64,000 bases of DNA from Eledone cirrhosa (GCA_964016885.1 OZ024743.1:184969403-185033402); one strand, 5' to 3'; counted from the first letter of the stretch, positions 32,804-44,872 are shown. Made by a program: numbers and translations. Notes: generated by a model from the letters alone, not told the origin.

Positions 32804-33978
32804 ACTAGCAGTGTATCCCGGTATTGCACGAGTAAGAACATTGGTAATAGCACCTCCAATGAGAAACATTTATTTGTGAGTGCCTGTTAAAACTCACGAA
32901 AATATACCGACAGGAAACTTGTTTTATTTGGAGAAAATTAAGAAGTTGAAAGTACAGTTTAGCTGTCTACGTGCATTGTTCATAGAAATATTGTTGAGCC
33001 CCTTCTTTTCATACTCCTCTGTTTTGGCCTATTGGAGTAAATGTGAAAGAGAAAGTCACAGGTTAAGTTGGCAGAAGGTTCCAGTGCAATAGCAGTAAGG
33101 CGTAGGCTACTTACCTCAAAAGTTCATTTACACTCTCTTGTCACTAAGTTACTCTTTCTCTCTATCCCTCTCGGTGCAGTCGCTTGCGAATTTCTTGCGT
33201 AGGCCTGGTGTAGATTTGCACTCGATCCATCTGCCCAATGCACATGTTCGCTTTGTATGGCTTTTGGAGGAAGGAGTGACCAGCAGTACGTTGTTCGGTA
33301 TTATTACGAAAAAGTGTAGCAGAGAATCTTGCATAAACTAACAGCTCAGGAGGAAACTGCTTACCTCGAACATTCATTCACTATCGTTCTTGTCAACTCT
33401 CTGTTTAGTTGGTATTTGTTGGTCTACAGTTAGATGAATGGCGTACAAAGGGTTAATGTTTATTGGCAAGAAGTGGCAACTGGGCTGGCTTGCCTTGCTT
33501 ATATTATATATTAAAATAACAGATTAAAGTTTAAGCAAAGAATCGTTGCTTTCACCCTTAATGGGATAGTCTGAAACTAAAAAAATCAATCTGTGAACGC
33601 AGAAGTAAATATTTCGAAAAACGTTGCAACCGAAGGAAAACAGGAAGACGATACTTTGGTTCGTGAAGACGTTCCCTGGCAATGAACGGAAAATACCGAA
33701 CATAATACGTCATCAACGTTTGTCATAATGTCCTAATGCAGACAGTCAGACATACAGACAGATATTATAAGGGCACGACGGAGATCGATAACCGGTGCCT
33801 AACACCCCTTTAACAACAGAAAATTGAAAAATAAAAGCTGCAGTTAATATCTTTATACCGCAAGGAATATATAAATGCAAGTTTGAAGTCAATCGGAGTA
33901 GAAATGTGGATTTGTATAGACTTTGCAAAAATGAGGTCACACACACAGACAACTACAGTTTTATATATATGTATAGAT
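32804..33978 (+). mobile_element. Non-autonomous element with Helitron-composite-like ends
   Basis: It starts ACTAGCAGTGTATCCCGG and ends AGTCAATCGGAGTAGAAA ... GTCACACACACAGACAAC ... TTTTATATATATGTATAGAT, matching the ends of 9484-13060. The interior has no long ORF. Two partial direct repeats (ACTTACCTCAAAAGTTCATT near 33110 and GCTTACCTCGAACATTCATT near 33358) flank a GC-richer block. The superfamily is not proven. Confidence 0.5.
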
Positions 33979-34009
33979 AGTTTATAACTTTGCCTATTAA
34001 TCCGTATGG

Positions 34010-34670
34010 TGGGCAAATGGCGTCCCACGTGCCGGCCTCCCCACAGCCCTGGCGGACAGGATGGAGAAGGCGTTTCCCCAGAGGATGGTAAGGGAGATGC
34101 ACTGGAAGAACCATTCCAACTCGCAAAGCTCATACCTGCGGCTGGCCAGCTCAGCTCCTATGGTGGTGAATAGGGCGGTAGTCTTAGAGCCAAAGACATC
34201 AGAAGTCTCCACTGCCAAGGGCATGACCACGAACCTATCAGAGAGCGACCGGTACTTGGAGAGTTTGGCCTCCTCAGCCCGACATGCTGCAGTATCTGGG
34301 TTAGTCACAGACTGCACTAGGTTGTGGCTGGAGCAAGTGTCGCTGCAAGTGGCATCCCAGACGAGGGGTTTGCCACCGCGGAATGGAAAGATGGTCATAC
34401 CGTCTGGCCTTTTGCCATCCCTTTAGTCCAACCCCACTGGCTCGAGCTGGGAGGGAAGCCTGCAGCATCCAAGCCATGCTTAATGACCTCATTGAGGGCA
34501 GCATAGCATGGAAGGTGGCCGGCACTGTGGCAACAGGAAAGCGGGTGGAGGCTGCACAGCAGGAATATCAGATGTCTTCGTTCATGGCTGGTGAACATGT
34601 GAGAGCCATTCAGAAACAGGAAAAGAAGATTCATGATATGAAAGTAAGAAAGAGAAAGCAGGAATAAGAA
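34010..34670 (+). pseudogene. R34 repeat ORF, longest copy
   Basis: A near-continuous + strand frame gives DRMEKAFPQRMVREMHWKNH, SYLRLASSAPMVVNRAVVLE, RYLESLASSARHAAVSGLV, LEQVSLQVASQTRGLPPR and SLVQPHWLELGGKP. Another frame beyond 34500 reads EEYQMS-like and basic KVRKRKQE. GC is higher than in the surroundings. Four other fragments lie in this window, so it is a dispersed mobile ORF. I cannot name the protein; the Ala/Ser-rich helical character would fit a transposon structural protein, which is only a guess. Confidence 0.55.
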
Positions 34671-34999
34671 GTCAAGTTGTCCAAGAAAGTAGCTCTTGAA
34701 TGTTAATCATCCAACTCAGCTATTAATGATGATGATGTCAGCACTGCCCCGAAAATCACCACGAATAAAGCCGACTCATGATGCCATTCTTGTTTCCACA
34801 TGGGAATGGGAGAAACTATCGGTATGACAAGCATGTATTTCTTACATTACAATTGCGAAGAGTCTTTGTCATGATGTATCTGAAATCTTGGATTCCTCTT
34901 CAACTGATTATTGAGCAAGAAACAGTCACTGTGAGAAGATGGCTTAGGAAATCGAGTTATCTTCTTTCTCACCTGAAGACAGATCCTGGCTAGTCCTCT

Positions 35000-35640
35000 A
35001 TTTGGATGGAGAATTATCACCATTGTCTTCTCAATCCAATACACTTGAAAATTGGATTGCAGTTTTAATTACAGGAAAAGGAAAGGAGGAGCACTTAGAT
35101 GTTCCGATTGCAAGAGATGGAACTGGACAACAAATTGCCAAAGTTGTTTTGAAGGAAATTCAACGACTCAAAATTGAGGATAGAATAATTAGTGTGTCCT
35201 TTAACACCACCAGTAACACCAGCATGCACCAAGGAGCTAATAAGCAAATTGAAGCAGCTCTGAAAAATCCCTTTTGTGGCTGGCTTGTCATCATTTCATT
35301 CTTGAAATGGTTTTGAAGAAAGTCTTTGAGATATTTTTCTCATCATCTGGTCCTGGTATCCCAATGTTCAAAATGTTCCAGTAACTTTGGAACTTCATCG
35401 ATAAATCTCATTATCAAAATATCCTGGATGATGTTGAGCCCCTGGAAGATTTTTACAAGCAAAGGAGATGGTTGAATATCTACTGAGTGTATTGCTTTCT
35501 GGAGACCATCCTCGAGAAGACTATGCTGAGTTAATAAAACTCTCCCTTCTCTATCTTGGTGGTTAGCCATCCCTAGTTCTCCCAGGCTCGTTGGGTGGCT
35601 AAAGCCATATATGTGATCAAGATAATTCTGTTCAAAGAAA
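35000..35640 (+). pseudogene. Degenerate transposase-like ORF remnant
   Basis: Blocks VPIARDGTGQQIAKVVLKEI, RIISVSFNTTSNTSMHQGAN, IEAALKNPFCGWL and, after a frameshift, LACHHFILEMVLKKVFEIFF and SSSGPGIPMFKMFQ follow the order of a dispersed invertebrate protein family. I recall that family by the motif FDTT..NTG...GAC, then WLACRHH..E and GPSSGP. It is probably transposon-derived. At least two frameshifts and several stops make it dead. It directly follows the R34 repeat; whether the two belong to one element is unknown. Confidence 0.5.
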
Positions 35641-36130
35641 AACTTTAGCTTACACCACGTGAATTGAGAGATCTAGAAAAATTAGTTTCTGGTTATAAAT
35701 TTCATTCATAAATGTTTCTCTTTTAAACCCCCAAATTATTGTATATTTAGAACATCTTTCTGCTTATTTCCATTTCATTTGCCTGCTTATTATCATTTTA
35801 ACAAGTTCCCCAGAGGACAAAGGGAGCTGTTTCTGATAATAAATTTCATCCATAAAAAGTGTTTCACTATTTAACCCCTATATTATTGTGTATTTAGATT
35901 ATATTCCACATTTTCATTTCATTTTGTTCTGTCGTGTGATTTCCTCATTGAATTCAGTAAAGTGAACAGAAAGGACCAAATACCACTGGGTAATTAAATA
36001 AATAAAATGATGTGAAAGTGAGCAACCCCCAAATATTATTCAATTGACCTACAATTTGGTATACCTCGTTATTTTATCAATTTGAACATAGGCATAATCA
36101 AGATGAGATGTTTGGCGAATAGCTTGCAAA
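35641..36130. other. Non-coding DNA with an internal repeat
   Basis: TTTCTGGTTATAAATTTCATTCATAA and a similar TTTCTGATAATAAATTTCAT block occur about 140 bases apart (near 35685 and 35830), each followed by TTTAACCCC(C)A/T and ATTATTGT, indicating a local duplication. No gene was seen. Confidence 0.45.
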
Positions 36131-36420
36131 ATAGAACACCTTAAGATGGACGCCCTTCTTAATGCCAATCACATTGCAGTGTACTGGGTACATTTTTTTG
36201 TGCCATCAGCAATTCCACTTTACAGTGTATATTGGGTGCATTTTATGGCACCAGCACTACCACTTACAGAGTATATTGGGTGTATTTTATGATGGCACCA
36301 ACACTAGAGCATCCATTATGATCTCAGCAAGGCAAAGAGAGGCAGTAATGAGAAATAATGAGATTATGGAAGCAGAGGCACACTGGAGGGCGCAATAGTA
36401 ACTATATATTTGCTACTGGA
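36131..36420 (-). repeat. LINE-tail module, minus orientation
   Basis: GCCCTTCTTAATGCCAATCA is followed by three ~47-bp units (CACTTTACAGTGTATATTGG and variants). Confidence 0.7.
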
Positions 36421-36819
36421 AAAAAGGAGGAGAAAAAATAGGGAGAGCAAGAACATGTGTTGCGTGGTGGATGTTATTAGAAGTAGCTTTAAGGAGATGG
36501 AGTGATGGCTAGCCAATCAGAAAGTGTTGCTTTGGTGGGGATGATGGGTGAACAGATTCAAAAGATTGTAGGGAGAGAAATTGGATATATACAAGATTAA
36601 GTGTATCCCTCTTTATGTGGGTATGACCAAACAATGATTATGGGTATGGGTGGATGAGAAATCAATTAGTGGTGGGAGTCTGGCTTATCCTAGTTTTGTT
36701 GGCAGTATGGATTGGAGAATAAGAGACAGTACACATAGCAAAAATCTTGAACTCAAGTAGAGAACAAGAACTGCATAGCATCATCTAAAGTCAATTGCTA
36801 AAAGTATCACCTTGACACT

Positions 36820-36850
<31 letters not shown>

Positions 36851-37009
36851 TATAGAGGCAACAAAAAACAGGATAAATATAAAAAAATAGCAAAGAGACT
36901 GTGGAAATGAATAAAGAGGACAGAAGAACAAACAAAATATAACAGGGACCTGGTCAGTTATTGGGTGTCTATTTGAGACATTTCCAGATCTAACAATGAG
37001 CATTTAGTT

Positions 37010-37310
37010 GTTCAATCAACTAAACATCTGATCAATGCATTAACGTGTTAATAGCTTAATATTCCACTGGCATGTATACACTCAACATAATGTAGAATCA
37101 GCATGACATAATTTGTGACAAGGCTGAACCTTTCAATTATAAGTACAGTCCATCTGATAGGCTTCCAGTTTCTACCTACCTAATTTCACATATAAAGCTT
37201 GAGTCAATCTTAGTCTATGGTAAAGACACTTGTTCAAGATGCCATGCAGTGAGATTGAATCCAAGCCCTCATGATTGTGAAACAAACTTCTTAATCACTC
37301 ATGCAAACAT
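37010..37310 (-). repeat. SINE-related repeat (same family as 17160-17440)
   Basis: TTAATATTCCACTGGCATGT, GTGACAAGGCTGAACCTTTC, AGGCTTCCAGTTTCTACCTA and CATGCAGTGAGATTGAATCC are in the family order. The reversed tRNA-like head is at the right end. Confidence 0.65.
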
Positions 37311-38100
37311 GAATGGCTTCTGACTGCTATGAACTTACATATGGCACAGGATAGAAATAAGTGTACAATGACACACTGAAAGGGGCTTAATGTAGGCTTA
37401 ATCTGTTGTTTGGTTTAATGCTACCACCAGGCTCTTGAGTGCTTTTGGCAGACTCTACTCTGTTGCAAGCATTGTTGATTTCAAATGATATGTAAATCTC
37501 TTGATTATCGAGTGACAGTGCCTCAACATTGAGTGACCACATAGAGTCATCCTCATTGATTTGTCGTTAAATATTTTTTAAAAGGAAGCATTTAAATAGT
37601 ATATTTTATTCCCTGAGAATGTTGTGAAGAGAAATGGAATGGAATGGTTAGATCATGTGTTGAGGAAGGGGAAAACCAAAACAAAAGACATGGCTAAAGA
37701 TGATAGAGGAGGAAATAAAAGCTCTGGGTAGTGATGTAACCAATAGGACAAAATAGAGAAGCTTGTGATGGGGCCCACAAAGCTAATCCCTGTTTTAGCT
37801 GAGAAAACAAATTAAATATGCTGGTTGTTGTTATGTCTTTACTCAAGGGTGGAGTTGACTCTGATAGGATTTAAAATAAGAGTTATGTTGCAATTTAAGG
37901 TGGTTGGTTTGGCTAAATTAGTGGAGTGTTGAAAATTTCTCAGTGCCCTGAGTTCAAATCCTGCCAAAGTCCTCTTTGCTTTTCATATTTGTAGGGTCGA
38001 TAAGGAAAGTGCCAACCCAGTACTGGTCCAACCCTCTTTCTTTCCAGCTGTCACATCCTTTATGTTCAGATAGATCAACAGAGGGTGGATTGAGAGCATA
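37311..38100. other. Repeat fragments, no gene
   Basis: 37380-37475 resembles 18060-18150. 37895-38035 is a SINE B piece (GAGTTCAAATCCTGCCAAAG, TGTAGGGTCGATAAGGAAAG). No coding exon was seen. Confidence 0.45.
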
Positions 38101-39290
38101 TCTGTGTTTGATCACGCCTGCATAAGCTCCTAAAAGCATGGTAAAATACTAGATTATGAGTGGCAGCTGTGGTTTTAATATCAATTTACTTTTAACTGGC
38201 AACTAAGAGCCTTTACTTTGAGAGGAGAAAATTAGCAGTAATGTGAGATTGTGATAAGAAAAGTGAACTTCAATAGACAATTGAAGCTGTGTTACAGATT
38301 TGACTCACCAAGGGTTTATCTCTTGTTCTACAGCATTTGAAAATATAGTTTATTGAATCAATGCCCCCCCCCCCCCCCCCTGGTACATTTATCTTTTTTT
38401 TACCATTTAGCCAGGGAGGGAAGGACAGCACCCATAACTCTTTAATAATCAGGCCCTTTGAGATTGATGGGAAGAAGTTATCCTTAAACAAAATTCCTGG
38501 CCAAAATTCTAGTAATAAAGTGGTCCACTGAGCAGGTGAATAGAAATAAAATCACTTGAAAAAAGTCAAACTTTTGGCTTGGTAAGAAAGTTTAAGTGCT
38601 TTCAGATTTTTTTTCTTATATCTTTATATATTTAAGTTTCTATCATTTTAAATACATTACTTACCCTTTTCCTGGATTTAGTGTAGTTAAACAAGGCAAT
38701 TGATTAATGTTACCATCTAAGAATTCAGAATGCAAAGAGCTGGAAAAATACTCCAAAGTATCTCGTTTGCTCTAACCATTCTGTTAGTTCACCTTCCTGG
38801 ACTTGTACTTGACTGACTGCTTTCATTTCATGCTGATTGCCAACACCTCCAGTCTTCTTGGTCCCCAAAACTGCTATTTTCGTCAGCAAAATTGAGAGGA
38901 GAGCAATCTACCTGAAGAAGCAACTATAGCTGAAGCTGAAGGGTTTGCTGGCTGTTCGATTCAGCCATGCTTTCACTACCTTGTTCACAAGGTGTAGCTA
39001 AGAATTTGCCCTTCTCATTTTCATTATTTAATTTTTTTTCCTTTCTTACTATGAGATTATTTCAAACTATTTATTTTTATTTTTATTTGTCATTATACTT
39101 TGCCAGTCTTCAGTATCTGTATCTCACTGCTATTTTTCAGGTATTACAACAGTCAGTGTTTCTGAATTAGTCTGCTAATTATGAATGTAATCAGTACCTC
39201 CACACATAAATACACTCACTATACCTACCACATCCAACTCCTGTTATTTTTTGTATTTTTCTTTTTAGCCTATTTATTCTTGAGTCATAT
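38100..39290. other. AT-rich DNA with a (C)18 tract, nothing else recognised
   Basis: A pure C run lies at about 38364-38381. I see no exon, RNA or named repeat. Confidence 0.5.
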
Positions 39291-39620
39291 AGGCAGGGTC
39301 CCCAGACATACCTTCCAGAAGGTCCTAGCAAAAGCAACCTTCTCCAAATGATCCAGATAGATCCCCAAGCGAGATTAATTGAGCTTATGGATGTTATCCA
39401 TCTTCCTGGGACTCCTGCTGGTTGGCTTTGCCTGTAAAATATGCCTAGCAATTCATTCCTTAGGCATTCTGGCTACATGATTGTAGTACCGGAGTTGTAA
39501 TTTCTCAATTCGAAGAAATAACAACTCTACTCTGAGCTTCGCACTCTATTGAGTAACATTAGACCAAAACTCTTTTGGAAGAACCCTATTTCAGTAAATG
39601 TATTTGCAATCACGACTCAA
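39290..39620 (-). mobile_element. LINE C-terminal fragment (same family as 1-735)
   Basis: Minus-strand reading gives a LNRVRSSE-like block near 39540, then GRWITSISSINLAWGS and IWIIWRRLLLLGPSG. It is frameshifted and 5'-truncated. Confidence 0.7.
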
Positions 39621-39839
39621 GATTCATAACAATAGGTAAAGATAAGCACAAATACAGAATTTAAGATAGTGAGTTTGGTTTTTAGACCTTCACTTGATGA
39701 CTGAGTGCTCCAGCAATTTAAATTTTTTTTTTTTACTTTATTAACGATGAAATGCAAAGTTGAACTCATCAGGATGTGAACTTGAAGTGTAAAGAACTGG
39801 AACAAACGCCATATGACATTTTGTCTTTTGCTCTAACGA

Positions 39840-39980
39840 TTCTGCCAAATTTCTCGCCTGGTATATATTTTATCGCCCCTTAGAGAGAGATGGGGAGAGA
39901 CGAAGTTAACGTAAGTGCGATTTGAACTCAGAATATAAAGGGGCGTAATTAAATGCTATTGAGCTATTTAATCCAACAAT
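39840..39980 (-). mobile_element. tRNA-like SINE B, inverted partial copy
   Basis: TATATTTTATCGCCCCTTAG, GAAGTTAACGTAAGTGCGAT and TTGAACTCAGAATATAAAGG are the reversed body and B-box. Confidence 0.65.
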
Positions 39981-40659
39981 CTGGTGTTTTTATCATTCTG
40001 CAGTGGCAATAATATATAACAATACGGAAACAACAGCTTTTAAGCAATTTAACTAGATGCTGGTCAAGAGCTTAATTAATATATACATATGGATCCAAGC
40101 TAGCAGCAGGACAACGGACTCTTATTTTTTTTATGGAGAATGCCGAAATAAATGTAGTGTAATGTTTATTTTTTGTTACCCTTTTAAAAAAATAAATTAT
40201 TTATTATAACAACTGAAGCTAGGAGAAATAATAATGAAATAAGAGGGAAAGGGACAGCATAATTAAATTGAAGTATTTAAGGAATTAATTAAAAATATAT
40301 TTCGGTATGAAATTAAATCAAAGGAAATGTTTGATGATTGATTAATTAGGAAACCTTTGATAACATCCATTCCAGGAAGGATAAAGATATAGGAAGTAGT
40401 TTCATATATTTATGTATTTGTGTGTGCTGAAGAATATATATATATAATATGCTCGCACACAAAAAGATGTAGAAATTATTTAGAAGAGGGGAGTGATGTA
40501 TAACGAGGGGGAAAATAAAATAAAAAGAATAATACATGCACAAACGCAGGAAAAGATAGAAAAAAAAAGAAAAAAGTAACGGACGTAGTATGAAGCATGA
40601 ATAAAAATGATGTGAGCGAGAAGAGAGGGCAGAGAGAAGGGAAAAAAAAAATTGTGTTG

Positions 40660-40759
40660 AGTGCAAGGTCAGCCAATCAGTTGGGAACGGCTTGCCAATG
40701 TCGGCACTTACATCGTCTCTGGCAGGACGGCGCCGCCTTACAAGCTAATCTTGCCTCTG
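40660..40759 (+). promoter_or_regulatory. Candidate promoter and non-coding first exon
   Basis: AGCCAATCAG near 40671 is an excellent NF-Y (CCAAT) site, and a second CCAAT follows at 40694 in GCCAATGTCGG. The patch is GC-richer than its surroundings (GGACGGCGCCGCC near 40726-40738) and ends at a consensus splice donor, CTCTG|GTAAGT (GT at 40760-40761). This looks like a housekeeping-type first exon. It could serve the downstream + strand gene starting at 57884, whose first coding exon needs an upstream leader exon. No transcript evidence; the link is inferred from strand and order only. Confidence 0.35.
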
Positions 40760-41079
40760 GTAAGTCGAACGACACCTTTCACATATTTGGACATAGTTGG
40801 GTTGTGTGTGTGAAAAAAATTTTTATTTATTTTTTTTTTTTTCTACAGCTTGAGATAAATATTGGCCATGGTCAGTTTCAGTTGGAAAAGATGATTGGAA
40901 AACAGATTCTATATGGAATCTGGACGAGCGAAAAATTTTAAATGACTCTGTTTGTTTTTTGTTTTCTTCAATGGTTTTTCCGGCCCGGAAATGTCTTTCT
41001 GGTTGTATGTTGTTTCCAGGAATGAGGTGTGTGAGTGGCGTGTGGTATGTGATGGCGTGTGCTGTGGCGACGAACAGAC

Positions 41080-41540
41080 AGAGTGCCGGCAAAGGGCGGC
41101 CATTGAGAGAGAGCTAGCTACAAGAGAGAGAAGAGACATATAATATATATATATATATTCACACACACACACATTCACTCTCAGACCAGATGATATTATT
41201 ACAAGATGGCTGATCTATCAATTCACAACGACATAGTGCCGGCAAAGGGCAACCATTGAGAGAAACACACACACACTCCTCTGTCTGACCAGATATTATA
41301 AGATGGCTATAGGAGAGAGACATATGCATGCATACACACACACATTCACTGCCAGACCTGATGATATATTATTACAATATGGCTACAAGAGAGAGAGAAG
41401 AAGCAAACGTACACACGCTCATTGTCAGACCAGATGATATAAGATGGCTACAAGAGAGAAACAAACACACTCTCACTATCAGAGCAGATGATATTATTAC
41501 AAGATGGCTGATCTATCAATTCATAACAGCGAGCGGCATG
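41080..41540 (+). repeat. Degenerate minisatellite with AAGATGGC motifs
   Basis: About five units contain CAGACCAGATGATATTATTA, CAAGATGGCT and AAGAGAGAGA in variable spacing (41184, 41285, 41356, 41431, 41484). Two units also share GCTGATCTATCAATTCA. Confidence 0.75.
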
Positions 41541-41849
41541 GTTCTATTTTCCCCTCTCTATCTCTCCTATGCATAGTTGCAGCTGTCACTTTTTCCAGGC
41601 TATAAACATCACATCTCTTTGCATTCTCCTATCGAAGCAGCAATGTTTATAATTTCTATATCTTCTGATCCCCTCATCTCATTATCATCGGTCATATTTC
41701 AGACGATCATTTTTTTAATGAATTATTTAATCTTATAAAAATTCATTTCTATTGTTGACATATTTCTTCTTTCTATTATTGTATAACTGTCAGTTTTTAT
41801 TCTTATTTCTGCATTCGATTTTCCTCTTTCATCAAAAACATCTCGAAAT

Positions 41850-42105
41850 ATTATTTCAGTGCCTCCAAAACCTTTTCATTCCAACACGTTCTACTTTTTC
41901 GTATTATTTTTTTTAACGTTATATTAAGTGTTGTTCTTCCGAGAATTTTTAGCTTGGCATTCTTATATTTCTCCAAAGAGTCTTTTACGGAAATTTCCCA
42001 CTGTGATGGCGGAACTTGTAAGACTTCAATCAAAACATTAGCAGCAGCAAGGCGATGATGGGTGAGAGCTGGAACTGATTTATTTCGTTGATGGGGCATA
42101 ACACA
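41850..42105 (-). pseudogene. Possible LINE-derived ORF remnant
   Basis: An 82-codon minus-strand frame reads NAKLKILGRTTLN and RTCWNEKVLEALK, reminiscent of the linker between endonuclease and RT in LINEs (WWNEEV...). The similarity is weak and no neighbouring LINE sequence was found. Confidence 0.25.
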
Positions 42106-43131
42106 TTTTAGTTCCCTATAATCAGTTTCTTAATTTATTTTGGCCAATTAGATTGTCATGTCGACATTTCTTTTCATATTCTTTCTATCTTCTGTATTTT
42201 TCGTGTTATTTTATTACAGTGTATTCGGGTGTTGCCCTGTATTTTCTTCTGTAAATATTTTGTTTCATTAAGATAGCTTTCACTATAATCACATTGATAT
42301 TTCACATTAATGTTTTTCTCTCTTTTTTTTTTTTTTTTTTGTTAACAATTCAATGAATTTGTTAAATCAAATCGATAAACGTGTTTTTTTAAATCGTGAT
42401 TGACAATGTCTTGCTCCAGTGCATCATAAATTTTCGTGATACGTCAAACTTATCTATTTTGCATTCCAATAAATATGTTTCATTCACAGTTTCAAGTATT
42501 AAATAATAATAAATTTAGTGAAAAAGATGTATATATATCATAAATAGAATTATTTGAATCAAAAGTAAAAAGAAGAAAAATAAAGCCAAACGTCAACATA
42601 TTTTGCAGAGAAGCTATGTGTAAAGTGTCATGTCTGAATCTTCGGTGAACTGTCCAAAGTAGCTGCTTTCGTGTCCACTGAGGGAGAGAGCGAGAGAGAC
42701 TTTTCTTTCGTAACTGACCCCAGCTAGTGTAATCGGTAGTTTCTACTGCTATTTAAATCATGTCCATTTCGTTATAAATACCTTTTTTGTTTTGTTTTAG
42801 GCTTCTTTAAAAAATGTTTTCAGTCTATTGCTTTGGTCGGGAGAAAACATTACTGAATCGACGAGTCGTTACCGATTCCTTCCTTGTTGGCTTCCTCCAG
42901 CCAGACTCCGGACCAAAGTTATGGTCACTTCGGCCGGAATGTCCACTTCTATATATTCTCCTCCCTTTCCCACTACTCTCTATCTTCCATTTCGCCACGT
43001 CTCTGTCCCCTCCCTTTCTATCAATATTTTATGTTAGAAATCCTACTGTCTATCTAAAGCTATTATTTCCTCATCTTTTTATTACCACACACACACACGT
43101 ACTTCTTCATTGTCATCGTTTATATATATAC

Positions 43132-43177
<46 letters not shown>

Positions 43178-43416
43178 TAGATGAGAATGCTATAGCATTT
43201 ACTCAAATGCCTAGTGTTTCGTTCCAAAGCTTTTACGAATGAAACACGCACACACACACAGCTATGTCAAGGTATATCATAAGAAAGTATCTAATTCTAC
43301 ATTACGTATTGAGTTCTTTATCACACAATGTTTCAATCAATGTTAGCACACCTGCATATATTACGGTATGCGTGTATATATATGTGTGTTTGTGTGTGTG
43401 TGTGGGGGGGGGGGTA
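42106..43416. other. Non-coding DNA, one candidate acceptor
   Basis: 42315-42340 is a poly(T) run. TTTTGTTTTGTTTTAG at about 42785-42800 is a plausible splice acceptor, and 42660-42960 is less AT-rich, so a non-coding exon could lie here. A (TA)n run sits at 43110-43175, and (G)11 at 43404-43414. Confidence 0.35.
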
Positions 43417-44450
43417 CGAGAGTCGGCTAAAAAGTTCATAGGCTGACCAAGATATTCTTATGGAATGCAATCAAATGAGGTTTATTTTTCAGCATAACGT
43501 TGCGGTCCACACACTTCTATCAGTGTTGGATCCCATTGGTAAAGAAGCTTTCATGCTGTTGGTAAAAAAAAGTCGTCAGCAGCAGCTATGACATGATCAT
43601 CATTGCGATAATGGTTCCCAGCCAAGTGTTTTTCCCCCCAAGTGTTTGGGAACAGATGATAGCCAAATGGGACCAAATCAGGAGAATAGGGAGGGTGATC
43701 AACCAGTTCAAAGCCAGTCATGCACAACAGCCATTGAAACCAAGGACATGTGTGCTGGTACATTGTACTGATGAAACAAGATCACTTTCGTTAGTTTTCT
43801 TGGATGTTTGGTCTTGATAACCTTTCGTAACTACCTCCATAAGTTGGCATAGTACTCTCCATTAATGACGTGGCACTTTTGAAGATACTCAAACACAATG
43901 CCTTTTACATCCTAAAAAACTGAGGCCATCACCTTCCCAGCTGATGAAACAACTTTGACCTTTGGAGAAGTGAGGAGGGGTGTTTCTACTGCATGGATTG
44001 TCTCTTTGTTTCTGGCTGAAAGTGATGAACCCACTACACATCCTAGGTTAGGAAATTTTCAAGGAAACCAGCTGGATCTTCCTCAAACAATGTCAGATTT
44101 TCCTGTGATGTGATCAGTTTGGTGCGCTTTTAATCAGGTGCACCCACAAAGGAGAAACCTTCATCTTGCCAAGTTCATTGAGCAGAATATTCTCAAAACT
44201 CTCACTTGATATGCTAAAAGCATAGCTATTTGATATATAGTCAATTGCCTGTCATCCATCACCATGTTGTGATCGCCATCAATGTTTTCCTCGGTGGTAG
44301 CAGTTGCAGGATGTCCAGATCTTGGGTCATCTTCAGGACTCTCCCTTCACCTCCTCTGTTGATAAAGCGGAAGCCTAATGTAGCAATAATGGGGGCTAGA
44401 CCCTTTTTCTGCAGGTACATGAAGCTACTAGTTACTTTTGAATAATCACA
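43417..44450 (-). mobile_element. Mariner transposon, dead copy 1
   Basis: After TA at 43415-43416 the element begins CGAGAGTCGGCTAAAAAGTT. Minus-strand translation, across many stops and frameshifts, follows a mariner transposase: a degenerate N-terminus ending near EDDPRSGHPATATT (about 44320), WVHHFQPETKRQSM near 44005, DVKGIVFEYLQK, HQYNVPAH (the HQDNAPAH block with the second catalytic Asp lost), FELVDHPPYSPDLVPFGYHL (third Asp present) and ADDFFLPTA. The right terminal repeat is not clear; 44450 is approximate. Confidence 0.8.
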
Positions 44451-44454
44451 TGTC

Positions 44455-44530
44455 AGATATAGATATAGATTGATATATAGAGATAGATATAGAGATAAAT
44501 AGATAGGTATATAGATATAGATAGGTACAT
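44455..44530. repeat. (GATA)n-like microsatellite
   Basis: TAGATATAGATAGA-type runs abut the mariner end. Confidence 0.8.
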
Positions 44531-44534
44531 ATGT

Positions 44535-44775
44535 GAAGGCACGTGGCTTAGTGGTTAGATTTGCAATTGTGAGGTTGCAAGTTCGATTCTCGCACCGGGT
44601 GATGCGTTGTGTCCTTGAGCAAGACTCTATTTCACGTTGCTCTTTCTACCAGGAGTTGCAACCAGTAGATAATATCAGCAATGGAAAGGCCAATGGAAAC
44701 GTCCGATTTGACAAGGCCAACCCCACTCGGCAAGTGAATGAGGCCTGGGATGTTGTCAATCGATCAGAGTGAGAT
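44535..44775 (+). mobile_element. tRNA-derived SINE, type 3
   Basis: GAAGGCACGTGGCTTAGTGG, B-box-like GCAAGTTCGATTCTCGC, CAGGAGTTGCAACCAGTAGA and GGAAAGGCCAATGGAAACGT. This is the best-preserved copy of the type. Confidence 0.8.
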
Positions 44776-44872
44776 ATACATATATATATATATATAAACA
44801 GATACATATACAGATATAGATAGATATATATTTATATGTATATGATACACATGCATGTATATATGTATACAT

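Noticed and set aside
42814..43242. 142-codon plus-strand frame after a plausible splice acceptor
   Set aside because: It runs into a (TA)n tract, has a competing frame and no recognisable motif; kept only as a possible non-coding exon.
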